A stretch of DNA of 64,000 nucleotides from contig NZ_JAHKQN010000005.1 in the NCBI RefSeq assembly GCF_018861125.1, positions 103,939 through 167,938 of the forward strand, written 5' to 3'. This stretch comes from Cellulophaga baltica. Lineage in GTDB: Bacteria > Bacteroidota > Bacteroidia > Flavobacteriales > Flavobacteriaceae. The position numbers were made by a program, and so were the translations under genes. Each line of letters begins with the position of its first letter. The first letter of the stretch is position 1. Shown in pieces: positions 25,274 to 34,553 of this stretch. The notes below the pieces were generated by a model that did no database searches, was not told where the DNA came from, and was given only the letters and a program-made list of their open reading frames with translations.

Positions 25274-26464
25274 ATGAGCAATCAATTATCTGATAGAATA
25301 AACAATTTAGCTACATCTGCTACATTAGCAATGGCAGCAAAAGCAAGGGAATTAAGAGGAGAAGGAAAAGATATTATTGGACTTAGTTTAGGCGAGCCTG
25401 ATTTTAATACTCCTGATTATATTAAAGATGCAGCTATACAGGCTGTAAATGACAACTATAACTCTTACTCTCCGGTAGATGGTTATGTTGAATTAAAAGA
25501 AGCTATTATCACTAAATTCAAAAGAGATAATAACTTAACTTACACATTACCTCAAATTGTTGTTTCAACTGGTGCTAAGCAAGCATTATATAATGTAGCT
25601 CAAGTTTGCCTTAACAAAGGTGACGAAGTTATACTACCTTGTCCTTACTGGGTAAGTTATAGTGATATTGTAAAATTAGCTGATGGCGTTCCTGTAGAAG
25701 TAAAAACATCATTAGAGAATGATTTTAAAATGACACCTGAACAACTTGAGGCTGCTATTACACCAAAAACTAAAATGTTATGGTATAGTTCACCTTGTAA
25801 CCCTTCTGGTTCTATTTACAGCAAAGAAGAATTAAGAGGTTTAGCAGATGTATTAAAAAAGCACCCACAAATAGTTGTTGTGAGTGATGAAATTTACGAA
25901 CATATTAATTATGGCGTTACAGCTCATGCTTCAATGGCTGAGTTTGAAGATATGTATGATAGAACAGTTACTGTTAACGGTGTTGCAAAAGCATTTGCTA
26001 TGACTGGTTGGAGAATTGGTTATATTGGAGCTCCTGCATATATTGCTCGTGCTTGTAACAAATTACAAGGTCAAGTAACTAGTGGATCAAACTGTATTGC
26101 ACAACGTGCTGTAATTACAGCTTTAACTGAACCTGTAAGTCGTATTCAATATATGGTGGACAAGTTTCAAGAAAGAAGAACTTTAATTTTAGGATTACTA
26201 AACGATATTCCTGGTTTTAAATGTAATGAGCCCGAAGGTGCTTTTTATGTTTACCCAGATGTAACTGCATATTTTGGAAAAACGTTTAACGGTACTACTA
26301 TAAATAACGCATCAGATTTTGCTATGTATTTATTAGAAAATGCAAATGTAGCTACAGTAACTGGTGATGCTTTTGGTAACGGAAACTGCATTCGTATTTC
26401 TTATGCTGCAAGTGAAGATCAAATAAAAGAAGCAATAGCTCGTATTAAGAAAGCTGTTTCTTAA
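25274..26464 (+). CDS. Aspartate aminotransferase-like PLP enzyme (class I/II)
   Basis: 396 residues, fold type I aminotransferase of the AspC/Ib group. The PLP lysine is Lys239 in VNGVAKAFAMTGWRIGYIG, the Asn/Asp-Tyr pair lies in SSPCNPSGSIYSKEEL and VVVSDEIYEHINYG, and the substrate-binding Arg is in NCIRISYAAS. The N-terminal LSLGEPDFNTPDYIKDAAIQ is also typical. It most likely transfers the amino group between aspartate and 2-oxoglutarate, though related enzymes accept other amino acids. It is 14 bp after the desaturase, and a strong terminator follows. Confidence 0.93.
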   Translation: MSNQLSDRINNLATSATLAMAAKARELRGEGKDIIGLSLGEPDFNTPDYIKDAAIQAVNDNYNSYSPVDGYVELKEAIITKFKRDNNLTYTLPQIVVSTGAKQALYNVAQVCLNKGDEVILPCPYWVSYSDIVKLADGVPVEVKTSLENDFKMTPEQLEAAITPKTKMLWYSSPCNPSGSIYSKEELRGLADVLKKHPQIVVVSDEIYEHINYGVTAHASMAEFEDMYDRTVTVNGVAKAFAMTGWRIGYIGAPAYIARACNKLQGQVTSGSNCIAQRAVITALTEPVSRIQYMVDKFQERRTLILGLLNDIPGFKCNEPEGAFYVYPDVTAYFGKTFNGTTINNASDFAMYLLENANVATVTGDAFGNGNCIRISYAASEDQIKEAIARIKKAVS

Positions 26465-26486
26465 CAATACCTTTTATTCATTGCAA

Positions 26487-26523
26487 AAAAGCGCTTCAGA
26501 AAATATTTTGAAGCGCTTTTTTT
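26487..26523. terminator. Two-way terminator between the aminotransferase and trkH genes
   Basis: A 12-base perfect stem AAAAGCGCTTCA/TGAAGCGCTTTT (26487-26498 and 26509-26520), with T runs on both strands. It lies between convergent genes. Confidence 0.88.
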
Positions 26524-26548
26524 ATATTTAAACCTTATTATAAATTGA

Positions 26549-28039
26549 TTAAACTTTCTTCCAGAAATAAGGAGTAAATAGTATTAAAACTGTAAAAAGC
26601 TCTAACCTACCTAAAAGCATTAAGAAGCCACACCACCATTTTCCCGCATTAGGCAATCCATTGAAATTACTTAAAGGATTAAGACTACCTAGACCCGGCC
26701 CAACATTTCCTAAAGATGAAGCCGCACCACCAACGGCAGATTCAAACTCAAGACCCAACATACCTAAAACTAAAGAACCAATAATAAAGGTTAACATGTA
26801 CAAAACAAAGAATGCAATTATATTATAAACGATCTGCTGTTTAACGGTTTTATTATTATGTCGCACAGGTATAATTGCATTTGAATGCAAAGTTCTTTTA
26901 AATTCTAACAACCCATTTTTAATAATTATCAAATGACGCATTACTTTAATTCCACCAGAAGTAGAACCAGCACAACCTCCTAAAAAGAACAATCCAAAAT
27001 AAAAGATTGTTAAAAAATGTGTCCAGTTTGTAAAATCTGCTGTAACAAAACCAGTAGTCGTAATTACTGATATTACTTGAAATAATGAATGCCTGAATGC
27101 ACTTTCAGCTTCCCCTAAAACCATTGGGTAATATTCCGAAGACACAACATCTGCTTTTATAAATACTACCAATGCTGAAATGATTGTAAAGCCAACTACA
27201 AAAATAGTATAGAACTTAAATTCTTCATCCATTAATACTTTTTGAACCTTTCCTTTAAAAGCATAATAACTTAATACAAAGTTACTACCTGCCAAAAACA
27301 TAAAAAGTATTATTATATACTGTATCAACGGATTGTCATTCCAATACGCAGTACTTAAATTTTTAGTTGAAAAGCCACCTGTAGATAATGTTGCTAAAGA
27401 GTGATTTATAGCATCAAAAAAAGACATTCCTGCTAATTTTAATAAAATAGTTTCAGCAATCGTATAACCAAAGTAAATTAACCACAATCGTTTTGCTGTA
27501 TCAGTAATTCTAGGATGCAATTTATCTCCACTTGGCCCGGGCGCTTCTGCCGCAAAAAGCTGCATACCACCAATACCTAACAATGGCAATATTGCTATTG
27601 CTAGAACAATAATACCCATACCACCAATCCAATGCGTTAAACTACGCCAAAATAAAACCCCTTCAGGTAACGCTTCAATATCATCTAGTATAGATGCACC
27701 TGTGGTTGTATAACCAGATATTGTTTCAAAAAAAGCATTCGTAAAATCTGGTATAGCACCTGAAAACATATAAGGCAAAACTCCTGATAGTGACATCACC
27801 AGCCAGCCAAAAGTTACTATTATATAACCTTCTTTTTTCTTTACTTCTTTTTTATGATCACGTGTTAAAAACATTGACAATGTACCAACAATCATAGTTA
27901 CAATTGCCGCCAAAGTGATTTCTAATGTAGCACCATCATCGTAAATACCACTGAAAATAGCGGCCAAGATCATAAAACCACCATTACATAGTAATAGAAG
28001 TCCCATTAGATGAAAAATAATTTTGTAATTTAATGTCAT
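26549..28039 (-). CDS. trkH: TrkH-family potassium uptake membrane protein
   Basis: 496 residues, with about ten membrane helices and four re-entrant pore loops. The selectivity-filter glycines can be followed in TISGYTTTGASILD, NHSLATLSTGGFSTKNLS, VISVITTTGFVTADF and GAASSLGNVGPGLGSL. It forms the K+-conducting part of Trk uptake in the cytoplasmic membrane. Its start codon overlaps the trkA stop by one base, so the two are co-translated. A two-way terminator lies downstream. Confidence 0.96.
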   Translation of the reverse strand: MTLNYKIIFHLMGLLLLCNGGFMILAAIFSGIYDDGATLEITLAAIVTMIVGTLSMFLTRDHKKEVKKKEGYIIVTFGWLVMSLSGVLPYMFSGAIPDFTNAFFETISGYTTTGASILDDIEALPEGVLFWRSLTHWIGGMGIIVLAIAILPLLGIGGMQLFAAEAPGPSGDKLHPRITDTAKRLWLIYFGYTIAETILLKLAGMSFFDAINHSLATLSTGGFSTKNLSTAYWNDNPLIQYIIILFMFLAGSNFVLSYYAFKGKVQKVLMDEEFKFYTIFVVGFTIISALVVFIKADVVSSEYYPMVLGEAESAFRHSLFQVISVITTTGFVTADFTNWTHFLTIFYFGLFFLGGCAGSTSGGIKVMRHLIIIKNGLLEFKRTLHSNAIIPVRHNNKTVKQQIVYNIIAFFVLYMLTFIIGSLVLGMLGLEFESAVGGAASSLGNVGPGLGSLNPLSNFNGLPNAGKWWCGFLMLLGRLELFTVLILFTPYFWKKV

Positions 28040-29388
28040 TAAAAGAACATTTTTTCAATTTTCGGAATCGCACTTGGCAAACAACAAACCACTACCCTAT
28101 CACCTTGCGTAATTTTAAAATCACCTAGCGCAATAATCCCTTCTCCATCTTTTATCACACCACCAATAGTAGCATCTCTTGGAAAATCTAAGTTTTTAAT
28201 AATTTTACCGTTTACAGCAGATTCTGGTTTCACTATAAACTCTAAAATCTCAGCATTTAAATTATTTAAACGCGTTAAAGCTACGACTTCACCACGGCGA
28301 ATATGTCTAAAAATATTGTTAGCCGCTAAAAGCTTTTTATTAATTAAAGTGTCAATACCTATAGAGTGTGATAGTTGAAAATAATCCATATTCTCAACTA
28401 AAGCGATTGTCTTTTTTATATTTTTTGATTTCGCAACCAAACAAGACATAATATTAGTTTCTGAATTACCAGTTACAGCAATAAATGCATCCATCGCTTC
28501 AAGGCTTTCTTCTTCTAAAAGCTCTACATTTCTGCCATCACCATTAATAATTAATGCGTTTGGTAATTCATCTGCTAAGTCAAAAGCTTTTTCCTTTTTA
28601 CTTTCAATCAGCTTGACATTAAATCTTTTATTACAAAGATCGCGTGCTGTTTTAAAACCAACCTTACTACCACCAAGAATCATTACATTCTTAATATCTC
28701 TTTTAATCATTCCGGTTAAGTTATAAAGCTCTTCAACACCGCCTTTGGCTGTTATAAAATAAACTTGATCACCCTCTTTAAAAACAGTATCACCCCTTGG
28801 TGTAATCGTATATTGTGTACCCGTACGCTGCAAAGCAATAGGCATAAACCTCAACTCTGGATAAATTTTCGCCGCTTCTTTCACCGTTTTACCCACAAAA
28901 GGAGCACTTTTTGGCAAAGACACCCCAACCATTACTAAAGCCCCTTTTTCAAATTCATAAGTATCATTAAAAGCAGACTTATTTAATAACATCTGAATTT
29001 CAGTAGCTGCTAGTTCTTCAGGAGAAATTAATTCATCAACTCCTAAATCTCTAAAATCAACGATATCAGTATTTTTCTTAAACTCTGTATTTGAAATTCT
29101 TGCAATAGTTCGCTTACAACCCATCTGTTTTGCCATTAAGCAAAGGGTCAAATTAGTAGTTTCAGAAGAGGTTACACCAATAACTAAATCCGATTTCTCA
29201 ACCTGCGCATCTTGTAAAACAGAAATAGAAGTTGCGTCACCTTTTAAAACTCTAATATCTAAATGCGAATCTGCATACTCCAAGCTCTCTTTAGCATTAT
29301 CTATTAAGGTAATATCTTGCGATTCGTAAGACAGTAGTTTAGCCAAATGGAACCCCACTTCACCAGCACCTGCAATAATAATTTTCAT
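28039..29388 (-). CDS. trkA: Trk potassium uptake regulator TrkA
   Basis: 449 residues: two tandem copies of the RCK unit (TrkA_N plus TrkA_C). The first NAD-binding loop is IIAGAGEVGFHLAKLL at the N-terminus, and the second is VMILGGSKVGFKTARDL at about residue 230. C-terminal TrkA_C segments read APFVGKTVKEAAK and SAVNGKIIKNLDFPRDATIG. It binds NAD(H) or ATP in the cytoplasm and gates TrkH. It is first in the trkA-trkH operon. Minus-strand -7 candidates lie at 29466-29473 and 29517-29524. Confidence 0.96.
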   Translation of the reverse strand: MKIIIAGAGEVGFHLAKLLSYESQDITLIDNAKESLEYADSHLDIRVLKGDATSISVLQDAQVEKSDLVIGVTSSETTNLTLCLMAKQMGCKRTIARISNTEFKKNTDIVDFRDLGVDELISPEELAATEIQMLLNKSAFNDTYEFEKGALVMVGVSLPKSAPFVGKTVKEAAKIYPELRFMPIALQRTGTQYTITPRGDTVFKEGDQVYFITAKGGVEELYNLTGMIKRDIKNVMILGGSKVGFKTARDLCNKRFNVKLIESKKEKAFDLADELPNALIINGDGRNVELLEEESLEAMDAFIAVTGNSETNIMSCLVAKSKNIKKTIALVENMDYFQLSHSIGIDTLINKKLLAANNIFRHIRRGEVVALTRLNNLNAEILEFIVKPESAVNGKIIKNLDFPRDATIGGVIKDGEGIIALGDFKITQGDRVVVCCLPSAIPKIEKMFF

Positions 29389-29516
29389 TCGTTATAAAAT
29401 GTTATTTATAATTAACTACAGTGCTCCAAAATAAACTCCATCTCTGTCATTATCAATTAGAAAGGCAAAAGTAATTAAATAGCCTATATTGAAAATACAG
29501 GCAATATTTTGTGCGA

Positions 29517-29524
29517 CAAAACTA
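29517..29524 (-). promoter_or_regulatory. Candidate -7 box for trkA-trkH (TAGTTTTG on the minus strand)
   Basis: CAAAACTA on the + strand matches TAnnTTTG on the other strand. A second match (CAAAAGTA) is at 29466-29473, closer to the start codon at 29388. Neither has a clear -33 element, so which is used is open. Confidence 0.35.
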
Positions 29525-29606
29525 CGCAATTTATTTTCTTATTATATAAAAACTTAAAAACTACTTGTTTATTATAAAACATAGCAAAACAAAGCAATTA
29601 CGATTG

Positions 29607-29614
29607 TATATTTG
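29607..29614 (+). promoter_or_regulatory. Predicted -7 box for menG-porT (TATATTTG)
   Basis: An exact TAnnTTTG match 15 bp upstream of the start codon at 29630. Confidence 0.5.
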
Positions 29615-29629
29615 TGAAAAATTACAAGC

Positions 29630-30358
29630 ATGAGTAAAAAAATTACTCCTTATAAAGACTCCGAATTAGGCAAAAAAGAGCAAGTAACTAAAATGTTCGA
29701 CAATATATCTAACAATTACGATGGTTTAAACCGCGTAATATCATTTGGCATAGATATAAAATGGAGAAAAAGAGTTGTTGCCATTCTTAAAAACAAGAAA
29801 CCTGATACCGTTTTAGATATAGCTACTGGAACTGGTGATTTGGCTATTAATTTAGTAGAAACTGGAGCAACTAAAATTACTGGGTTAGATATTTCACCTG
29901 GAATGCTTGCCGTGGGAAAGAAAAAAATTGAAGAAAAAAAACTCAACAACATTATTAACATGATTGTTGGTGATAGTGAAAACCTCCCTTTTGACGAGAA
30001 TACATTTGATGCTATTACAGTAGCTTTTGGCGTTCGTAATTTTGAAAATTTAGAAATTGGCCTTTCCGAAATACTACGAGTATTGAAACCAGGCGGTACT
30101 TTTGTTGTTTTAGAAACTTCTGTGCCAACAAAAACACCATTTAAACAAGGCTATAATTTTTATACGAAAAGCATTATGCCTAAGGTTGGAAAAATGTTTT
30201 CAAAAGACAATAATGCCTACGAATATTTATCAGAATCTGCGGCAGTTTTTCCACATGGCGAAGCTTTCAACAATATTTTACAAAAAATTGGGTTTATAGA
30301 TATAGAGAACAAACCTCAAACACTTGGGGTAGCTTCTATATATGTAGCTACAAAGTAA
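29630..30358 (+). CDS. ubiE: Demethylmenaquinone methyltransferase (UbiE/MenG)
   Basis: 242 residues. It methylates demethylmenaquinone with SAM, the last step of menaquinone synthesis, at the membrane. Family landmarks are MFDNISNNYDGLNRVISFGI, the SAM loop TVLDIATGTGDLAINL, ITGLDISPGMLAVGKKK, and AFGVRNFENLEIGL, followed by EILRVLKPGGTFVVLE. Menaquinone is the likely acceptor for the nqr complex in this window. The next gene, porT, starts 3 bp after the stop; this ubiE-porT pairing is characteristic of flavobacteria. Confidence 0.97.
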   Translation: MSKKITPYKDSELGKKEQVTKMFDNISNNYDGLNRVISFGIDIKWRKRVVAILKNKKPDTVLDIATGTGDLAINLVETGATKITGLDISPGMLAVGKKKIEEKKLNNIINMIVGDSENLPFDENTFDAITVAFGVRNFENLEIGLSEILRVLKPGGTFVVLETSVPTKTPFKQGYNFYTKSIMPKVGKMFSKDNNAYEYLSESAAVFPHGEAFNNILQKIGFIDIENKPQTLGVASIYVATK

Positions 30359-30361
30359 GAT

Positions 30362-31060
30362 ATGAAGAATACTTTTTTTATATTAATAAGCCTTATCGCT
30401 TGCCTTTCGGCAAATGCACAGTTCAATGAAAACCCAATTCTAAACATTGAAAATGAAGATCAAAGACTATTAAACTGGGGTTATTTTTTAGGTTTTAATA
30501 GTTATGATTTTAAGTTTAATTATATTGAAGTACCTGAAGATGGTGATATTTTAGTTTCTACTTCTACTGGTTTTAACGTTGGTCTTATCGGTGAATTAAG
30601 AATTAACAAGTATTTAGATTTACGTTTTGAACCTGGTTTATATTACACTCAAAGAACTGTTGGCTTTAGAGGTTTCACCAATGAAAGTGATGCTATAAGA
30701 GAAGTGAAATCAACTTATATAAATTTTCCTGTTTTATTAAAAGTCAGTACTGAAAGGTTAGGCAACTGGAAGCCATTTATAATTGGTGGTGTATCAAATT
30801 CATTAAATTTAGGTAGTAATGAAGATTCTGTTGACGACAACAGCAGTGGTACTTTTAGAATGAAAAAAAATGTTTACAACTGGGAAATAGGCTTTGGAAT
30901 TGATTTTTACACCGAGTATTTTAAATTTGCTCCATCAATTAGAGGTGTTTTTGCTATTAACAATGAACTGGTCAGCGATGTTGACCCAGACAGTCCTTGG
31001 ACAGGAAATCTCGAAGCTGTTCGTACAAGAGGTATTTTTGTAAACTTTACTTTCGAGTAA
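30362..31060 (+). CDS. porT: Type IX secretion/gliding outer-membrane protein PorT
   Basis: 232 residues. A signal peptide (KNTFFILISLIACLSANA, then QFNENP) is followed by an eight-stranded-barrel-like pattern with alternating hydrophobic strands, ending in FVNFTFE with a terminal-aromatic signature. Recognisable stretches are NWGYFLGFNSYDFKF, RFEPGLYYTQRTVGFRGF and YINFPVLLKVSTERL. PorT (SprT) is needed for type IX secretion and is an outer-membrane barrel. The assignment rests on the pattern plus its place directly after ubiE. It is convergent with trmH, 3 bp apart. Confidence 0.88.
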   Translation: MKNTFFILISLIACLSANAQFNENPILNIENEDQRLLNWGYFLGFNSYDFKFNYIEVPEDGDILVSTSTGFNVGLIGELRINKYLDLRFEPGLYYTQRTVGFRGFTNESDAIREVKSTYINFPVLLKVSTERLGNWKPFIIGGVSNSLNLGSNEDSVDDNSSGTFRMKKNVYNWEIGFGIDFYTEYFKFAPSIRGVFAINNELVSDVDPDSPWTGNLEAVRTRGIFVNFTFE

Positions 31061-31063
31061 AAA

Positions 31064-31786
31064 TTAAGCTCTCCTTATTTCATTAAGTAATATTGCTGTA
31101 GCAGTTGCTACATTTAAACTTTCGGTAGTTTTTTCTCCGTATTGCGGAATACTAATTTTTTCATTGATAGTATCGAGTACTAAACTTGACACACCATTAG
31201 CCTCATTACCCATTACTATAATTCCTTTTTTTGGTAATTCACTTTTATAAACGGATGCTCCATCCATAAAAGCACCATATATAGGTAAAGTTGTATGTGT
31301 TAAAAATTCTACTAAATCTGCATAAACCAAATTAACTCTTGTAATAGAACCCATAGTTGCTTGCAAAACTTTTGGATTGTAACAATCCACTGTGTTTTTT
31401 GTACAAATAATATTCTTAATCCCGAACCAATCGCAAAGACGAATAATAGTACCTAAATTTCCAGGGTCTTGAATAAAGTCTAAAGCAACAATCCAATCAT
31501 CTAAAACCGCCTCTTTTGCTTCAGGCATTTTAAACACACCCAAATAACCATTTGGCGTAGCTAACGAACTCATTTTTTTCAAATCTGCACTTGAAACAAA
31601 AGTACAATTAGCACTGTTTTCTGTTACAAAATTTTGGTCAGTACTATATAAACCATAAACTTCTAAATGCGAGTTTAAAAGTTCTTGAGTTGTTTTCTTA
31701 CCTTCAACAACAAACAGCTGTTGTTGGGTTCTAATTTTTTTCTGCTGTAAACTTTTTATAAGTTTTATTTGGCTTTTACCAACCAT
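31064..31786 (-). CDS. SpoU/TrmH-family RNA 2'-O-methyltransferase
   Basis: 240 residues from the ATG at 31786. An upstream in-frame extension exists but would run into the divergent gene, and the family begins at KSQIKLIKSLQQKKIRTQQQ. An N-terminal substrate-binding domain (LFVVEGKKTTQELL) precedes the SPOUT knot with the three usual motifs: VALDFIQDPGNLGTIIRLCD, KKGIIVMGNEANGVSS and ISIPQYGEKTTESLNVATAT. It methylates ribose 2'-OH in rRNA or tRNA; the exact target is not clear. It is divergent from the TamL-type gene, whose promoter overlaps its start region. Confidence 0.93.
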   Translation of the reverse strand: MVGKSQIKLIKSLQQKKIRTQQQLFVVEGKKTTQELLNSHLEVYGLYSTDQNFVTENSANCTFVSSADLKKMSSLATPNGYLGVFKMPEAKEAVLDDWIVALDFIQDPGNLGTIIRLCDWFGIKNIICTKNTVDCYNPKVLQATMGSITRVNLVYADLVEFLTHTTLPIYGAFMDGASVYKSELPKKGIIVMGNEANGVSSLVLDTINEKISIPQYGEKTTESLNVATATAILLNEIRRA

Positions 31787-31796
31787 ACAAATAACG

Positions 31797-31804
31797 TATT
31801 TTTG
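31797..31804 (+). promoter_or_regulatory. Predicted -7 box for the TamL-type gene (TATTTTTG)
   Basis: An exact TAnnTTTG match, 25 bp upstream of the TTG start at 31830. It lies between the start codons of trmH (minus) and this gene (plus). Confidence 0.5.
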
Positions 31805-31829
31805 ATTTTTAAGAGAATCTTGATTTAGT

Positions 31830-34397
31830 TTGAAAAAAAACAGTGTAAAAATAGTCTTATTATTCTTAGGTATCCTAATTACCTCGTGCAACGCATTAAA
31901 AAGAGTGGAAGATGACGAACTTTTTTTAACCAAAAACACTGTTTTTACTGACGGAGAAAAAGTTAAAAATGATGATGTTAAGAGTTTAATTAATCAGAAG
32001 CCAAATAGTGCTGTACTTGGTTACCCATTAAGACTAAACTTATACAACCTTGCCAAGGTGAACCCTGATTCTTCATACCAAGCATGGCTTCTTAAAAAAG
32101 ACAAACGAATTGAAAGGTTAACTAAACTAATTTCGAAAAAACAGTTAGATAGTCTTGGCGAATCATTTCTAGTAAAAGGATATAGCAAATGGCTTAAAAA
32201 AATTGGAGAGCCACCGGTTATTATAGATACTGCAAAAACTATAAAATCTACCAACAGAATAAAAGCTTACTACGGTAACAGAGGCTATTTTAACGCAACA
32301 GGAGATTTTTCTATTGACAGTTCTAAGAGAAAACAAAAAGCTACTATTGCTTATAATATTAAACTAGGCAAACCATTTATGGTTGACACTACTTACAGTA
32401 AAATCACTTCAAATGCGGTAGACTCTATTTACTTAGCCCATAAGTCAAATTCATTTGTAAAAAATAAAACTCAATTTGATCTCACCAATTTTAATAATGA
32501 GAGAGCAAGATTAACAGATTTATTTAAAAATAATGGTATTTATAATTTTCAAGAAAGTTCAATTTATTACAATTTTATCTCCGATACTTTAGCAGCATCT
32601 AATGATCAAGATATGGATGTTGAATTAAATATCGAAAACTTAAAAGTTAGAGGTGACACAACTAAAACACCATACCAAGTTTACAAGTTTAGTAAAATAA
32701 ACATTTACGCCGATCACCTTTTCGAAAACAAAAAAAGTGAATTAGACTCTATAAAATTTAAAGGTTATACGATATTTTATAAAGATGAATTAAAGTATAG
32801 ACCTAAAGCATTAATTGATGCTATCTTTATGGATAAAGACAGTATTTATAGAGACATTGACAGAACAAGAACATATAGCCAAATAAACAATTTAAATGTT
32901 TTTAAATATCCAAATATTGAAATTACACCTGACACGATTAACAACACACTAGAATCTAATATTTACTTAAGCGCAAGAGACAAATATTCTTTTGGTATTG
33001 AGACTGATATTACTCATTCTACACTGCAATACGGTGGTATATCAGTAACACCTTCATTGACCGCTAGAAATATTTTTGGTGGTGCTGAAAATTTAAGTAT
33101 TTCTGGTACAGCAAGTATCGGCGCATCAAGTGATGCTAGTATCGCTGACGATCGTTTTTTCAATCTATTAGAATTTGGGGGTGATATCACTTTAGATTTT
33201 CCTAGAATATGGACACCTCTTGTAAATACGAAAAGAATTATACCATACTATATGTTTCCAAAAACAAGAATATCATTAGGTAGTAATTTTCAAACTAATA
33301 TTGGTTTAGACAAACAAACACTTAATGCTGTTTTAGGATATTCATGGACACCAAAATCTGAAACTAGCCATGCAATTGAGCTTTTGAACATTCAATATGT
33401 TCGTAATTTAAACCCTGATAGGTTTTATTACGTTTACACAAACACCTATGATAGTTTAGACGAAATTGCAGACGATTATGAAGATGAAGAACTTTTAGCT
33501 GATGCCTATTACACAGATGATGATGGCGACCTAGAACTATCAATACCCGATGGCACTTCTTTATTTACAGAATATGTATTAGATGGCACTATAACAACAA
33601 CAGATGATGATTACGATGATGTTAGTAGCATCGAAGAACGAAGAATAAGGCTAACACAAAACAACCTTATCTTTAACACTAACTATTCTTTTTCTAAGAG
33701 TAATAAAGAAAGTTTAACCGATGAAAGTTTTTATCAATTTAAATTTAAACTAGAGAGTGCTGGCAATTTTCTCTCATTAATATCAAATGTTGTTAACTTT
33801 AATACTGATGAAGATGACAGTAAACTTATTTTCGGAGTTCCTTTTTCTCAATATATTAAAACGGAAGTCGATTATATAAAACATTGGGATTTATCAAGAT
33901 CGAATGTATTAGCATTTAGAGGTTTTGCTGGTATCGCTATTCCATATGGCAACTCAAATAGCATCCCTTTTATAAAAAGTTACTTTGGTGGCGGATCTTA
34001 CGACAATAGAGCGTGGAGTTCTTATTCATTAGGACCAGGAATAACAGACAACGTCAATGACTTTAATGAAGCAAATTTTAAACTCGCTTTTAACTTAGAA
34101 TATAGGTTCCCTGTTGCAGGTAATGTAAAGGGGGCACTTTTTGCAGATGCAGGCAATATTTGGAATGTATTTGATAATATAACAGATGAAGACGCTACCT
34201 TTAATGGTATTAGCTCTTTAAAAGATGTTGCTTTAGGTACTGGTGTAGGGGTCCGTTATGATTTCACATATTTTATCTTTAGAGTTGATTTAGGGTTTAA
34301 AACCTATAACCCTGCAAATAATACTTCAGACAGGTGGTTTACAGACTTTAATTTTAATGATTCTGTAATACAAGTTGGGATTAATTACCCTTTCTAA
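31830..34397 (+). CDS. TamL-type lipoprotein outer-membrane assembly factor (BamA/TamA family), TTG start
   Basis: 855 residues. The only start that gives a signal is TTG at 31830: an in-frame stop (TGA at 31821) precedes it and there is no early ATG. It yields KKNSVKIVLLFLGILITSCN, a lipobox ending ITSC, as in the lipidated TamA relative (TamL) described in Bacteroidota. POTRA-like modules follow (IKAYYGNRGYFNATGDFSID and nearby), then a 16-strand barrel with the family's late signature in FKLAFNLEYRFPVAGNVKGA and a C-terminal aromatic (VIQVGINYPF). It inserts or assembles proteins at the outer membrane. No tamB lies nearby. Confidence 0.88.
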   Translation: MKKNSVKIVLLFLGILITSCNALKRVEDDELFLTKNTVFTDGEKVKNDDVKSLINQKPNSAVLGYPLRLNLYNLAKVNPDSSYQAWLLKKDKRIERLTKLISKKQLDSLGESFLVKGYSKWLKKIGEPPVIIDTAKTIKSTNRIKAYYGNRGYFNATGDFSIDSSKRKQKATIAYNIKLGKPFMVDTTYSKITSNAVDSIYLAHKSNSFVKNKTQFDLTNFNNERARLTDLFKNNGIYNFQESSIYYNFISDTLAASNDQDMDVELNIENLKVRGDTTKTPYQVYKFSKINIYADHLFENKKSELDSIKFKGYTIFYKDELKYRPKALIDAIFMDKDSIYRDIDRTRTYSQINNLNVFKYPNIEITPDTINNTLESNIYLSARDKYSFGIETDITHSTLQYGGISVTPSLTARNIFGGAENLSISGTASIGASSDASIADDRFFNLLEFGGDITLDFPRIWTPLVNTKRIIPYYMFPKTRISLGSNFQTNIGLDKQTLNAVLGYSWTPKSETSHAIELLNIQYVRNLNPDRFYYVYTNTYDSLDEIADDYEDEELLADAYYTDDDGDLELSIPDGTSLFTEYVLDGTITTTDDDYDDVSSIEERRIRLTQNNLIFNTNYSFSKSNKESLTDESFYQFKFKLESAGNFLSLISNVVNFNTDEDDSKLIFGVPFSQYIKTEVDYIKHWDLSRSNVLAFRGFAGIAIPYGNSNSIPFIKSYFGGGSYDNRAWSSYSLGPGITDNVNDFNEANFKLAFNLEYRFPVAGNVKGALFADAGNIWNVFDNITDEDATFNGISSLKDVALGTGVGVRYDFTYFIFRVDLGFKTYNPANNTSDRWFTDFNFNDSVIQVGINYPF

Positions 34398-34503
34398 TTT
34401 CATTTATAAAAAATATCGTAATTCGAAAACGTTATAGAGATATAGAACTGTAAAAGAAGCCTATTTACTATTAAAAAAGATGATTAGCTCTTAATAATTT
34501 TAT

Positions 34504-34511
34504 TACTTTTG
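34504..34511 (+). promoter_or_regulatory. Predicted -7 box for fbaA (TACTTTTG)
   Basis: An exact TAnnTTTG match 42 bp upstream of the start codon at 34554. No clear -33 element. Confidence 0.45.
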
Positions 34512-34553
34512 TTCTTATACTATTTATAAATTATTAATAATAAGAAAACTATT

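Noticed and set aside
31787-31939. A longer start for the TrmH-family gene
   Set aside because: The extra 51 residues overlap the signal sequence of the TamL-type gene and match no family; the ATG at 31786 gives the normal N-terminus.
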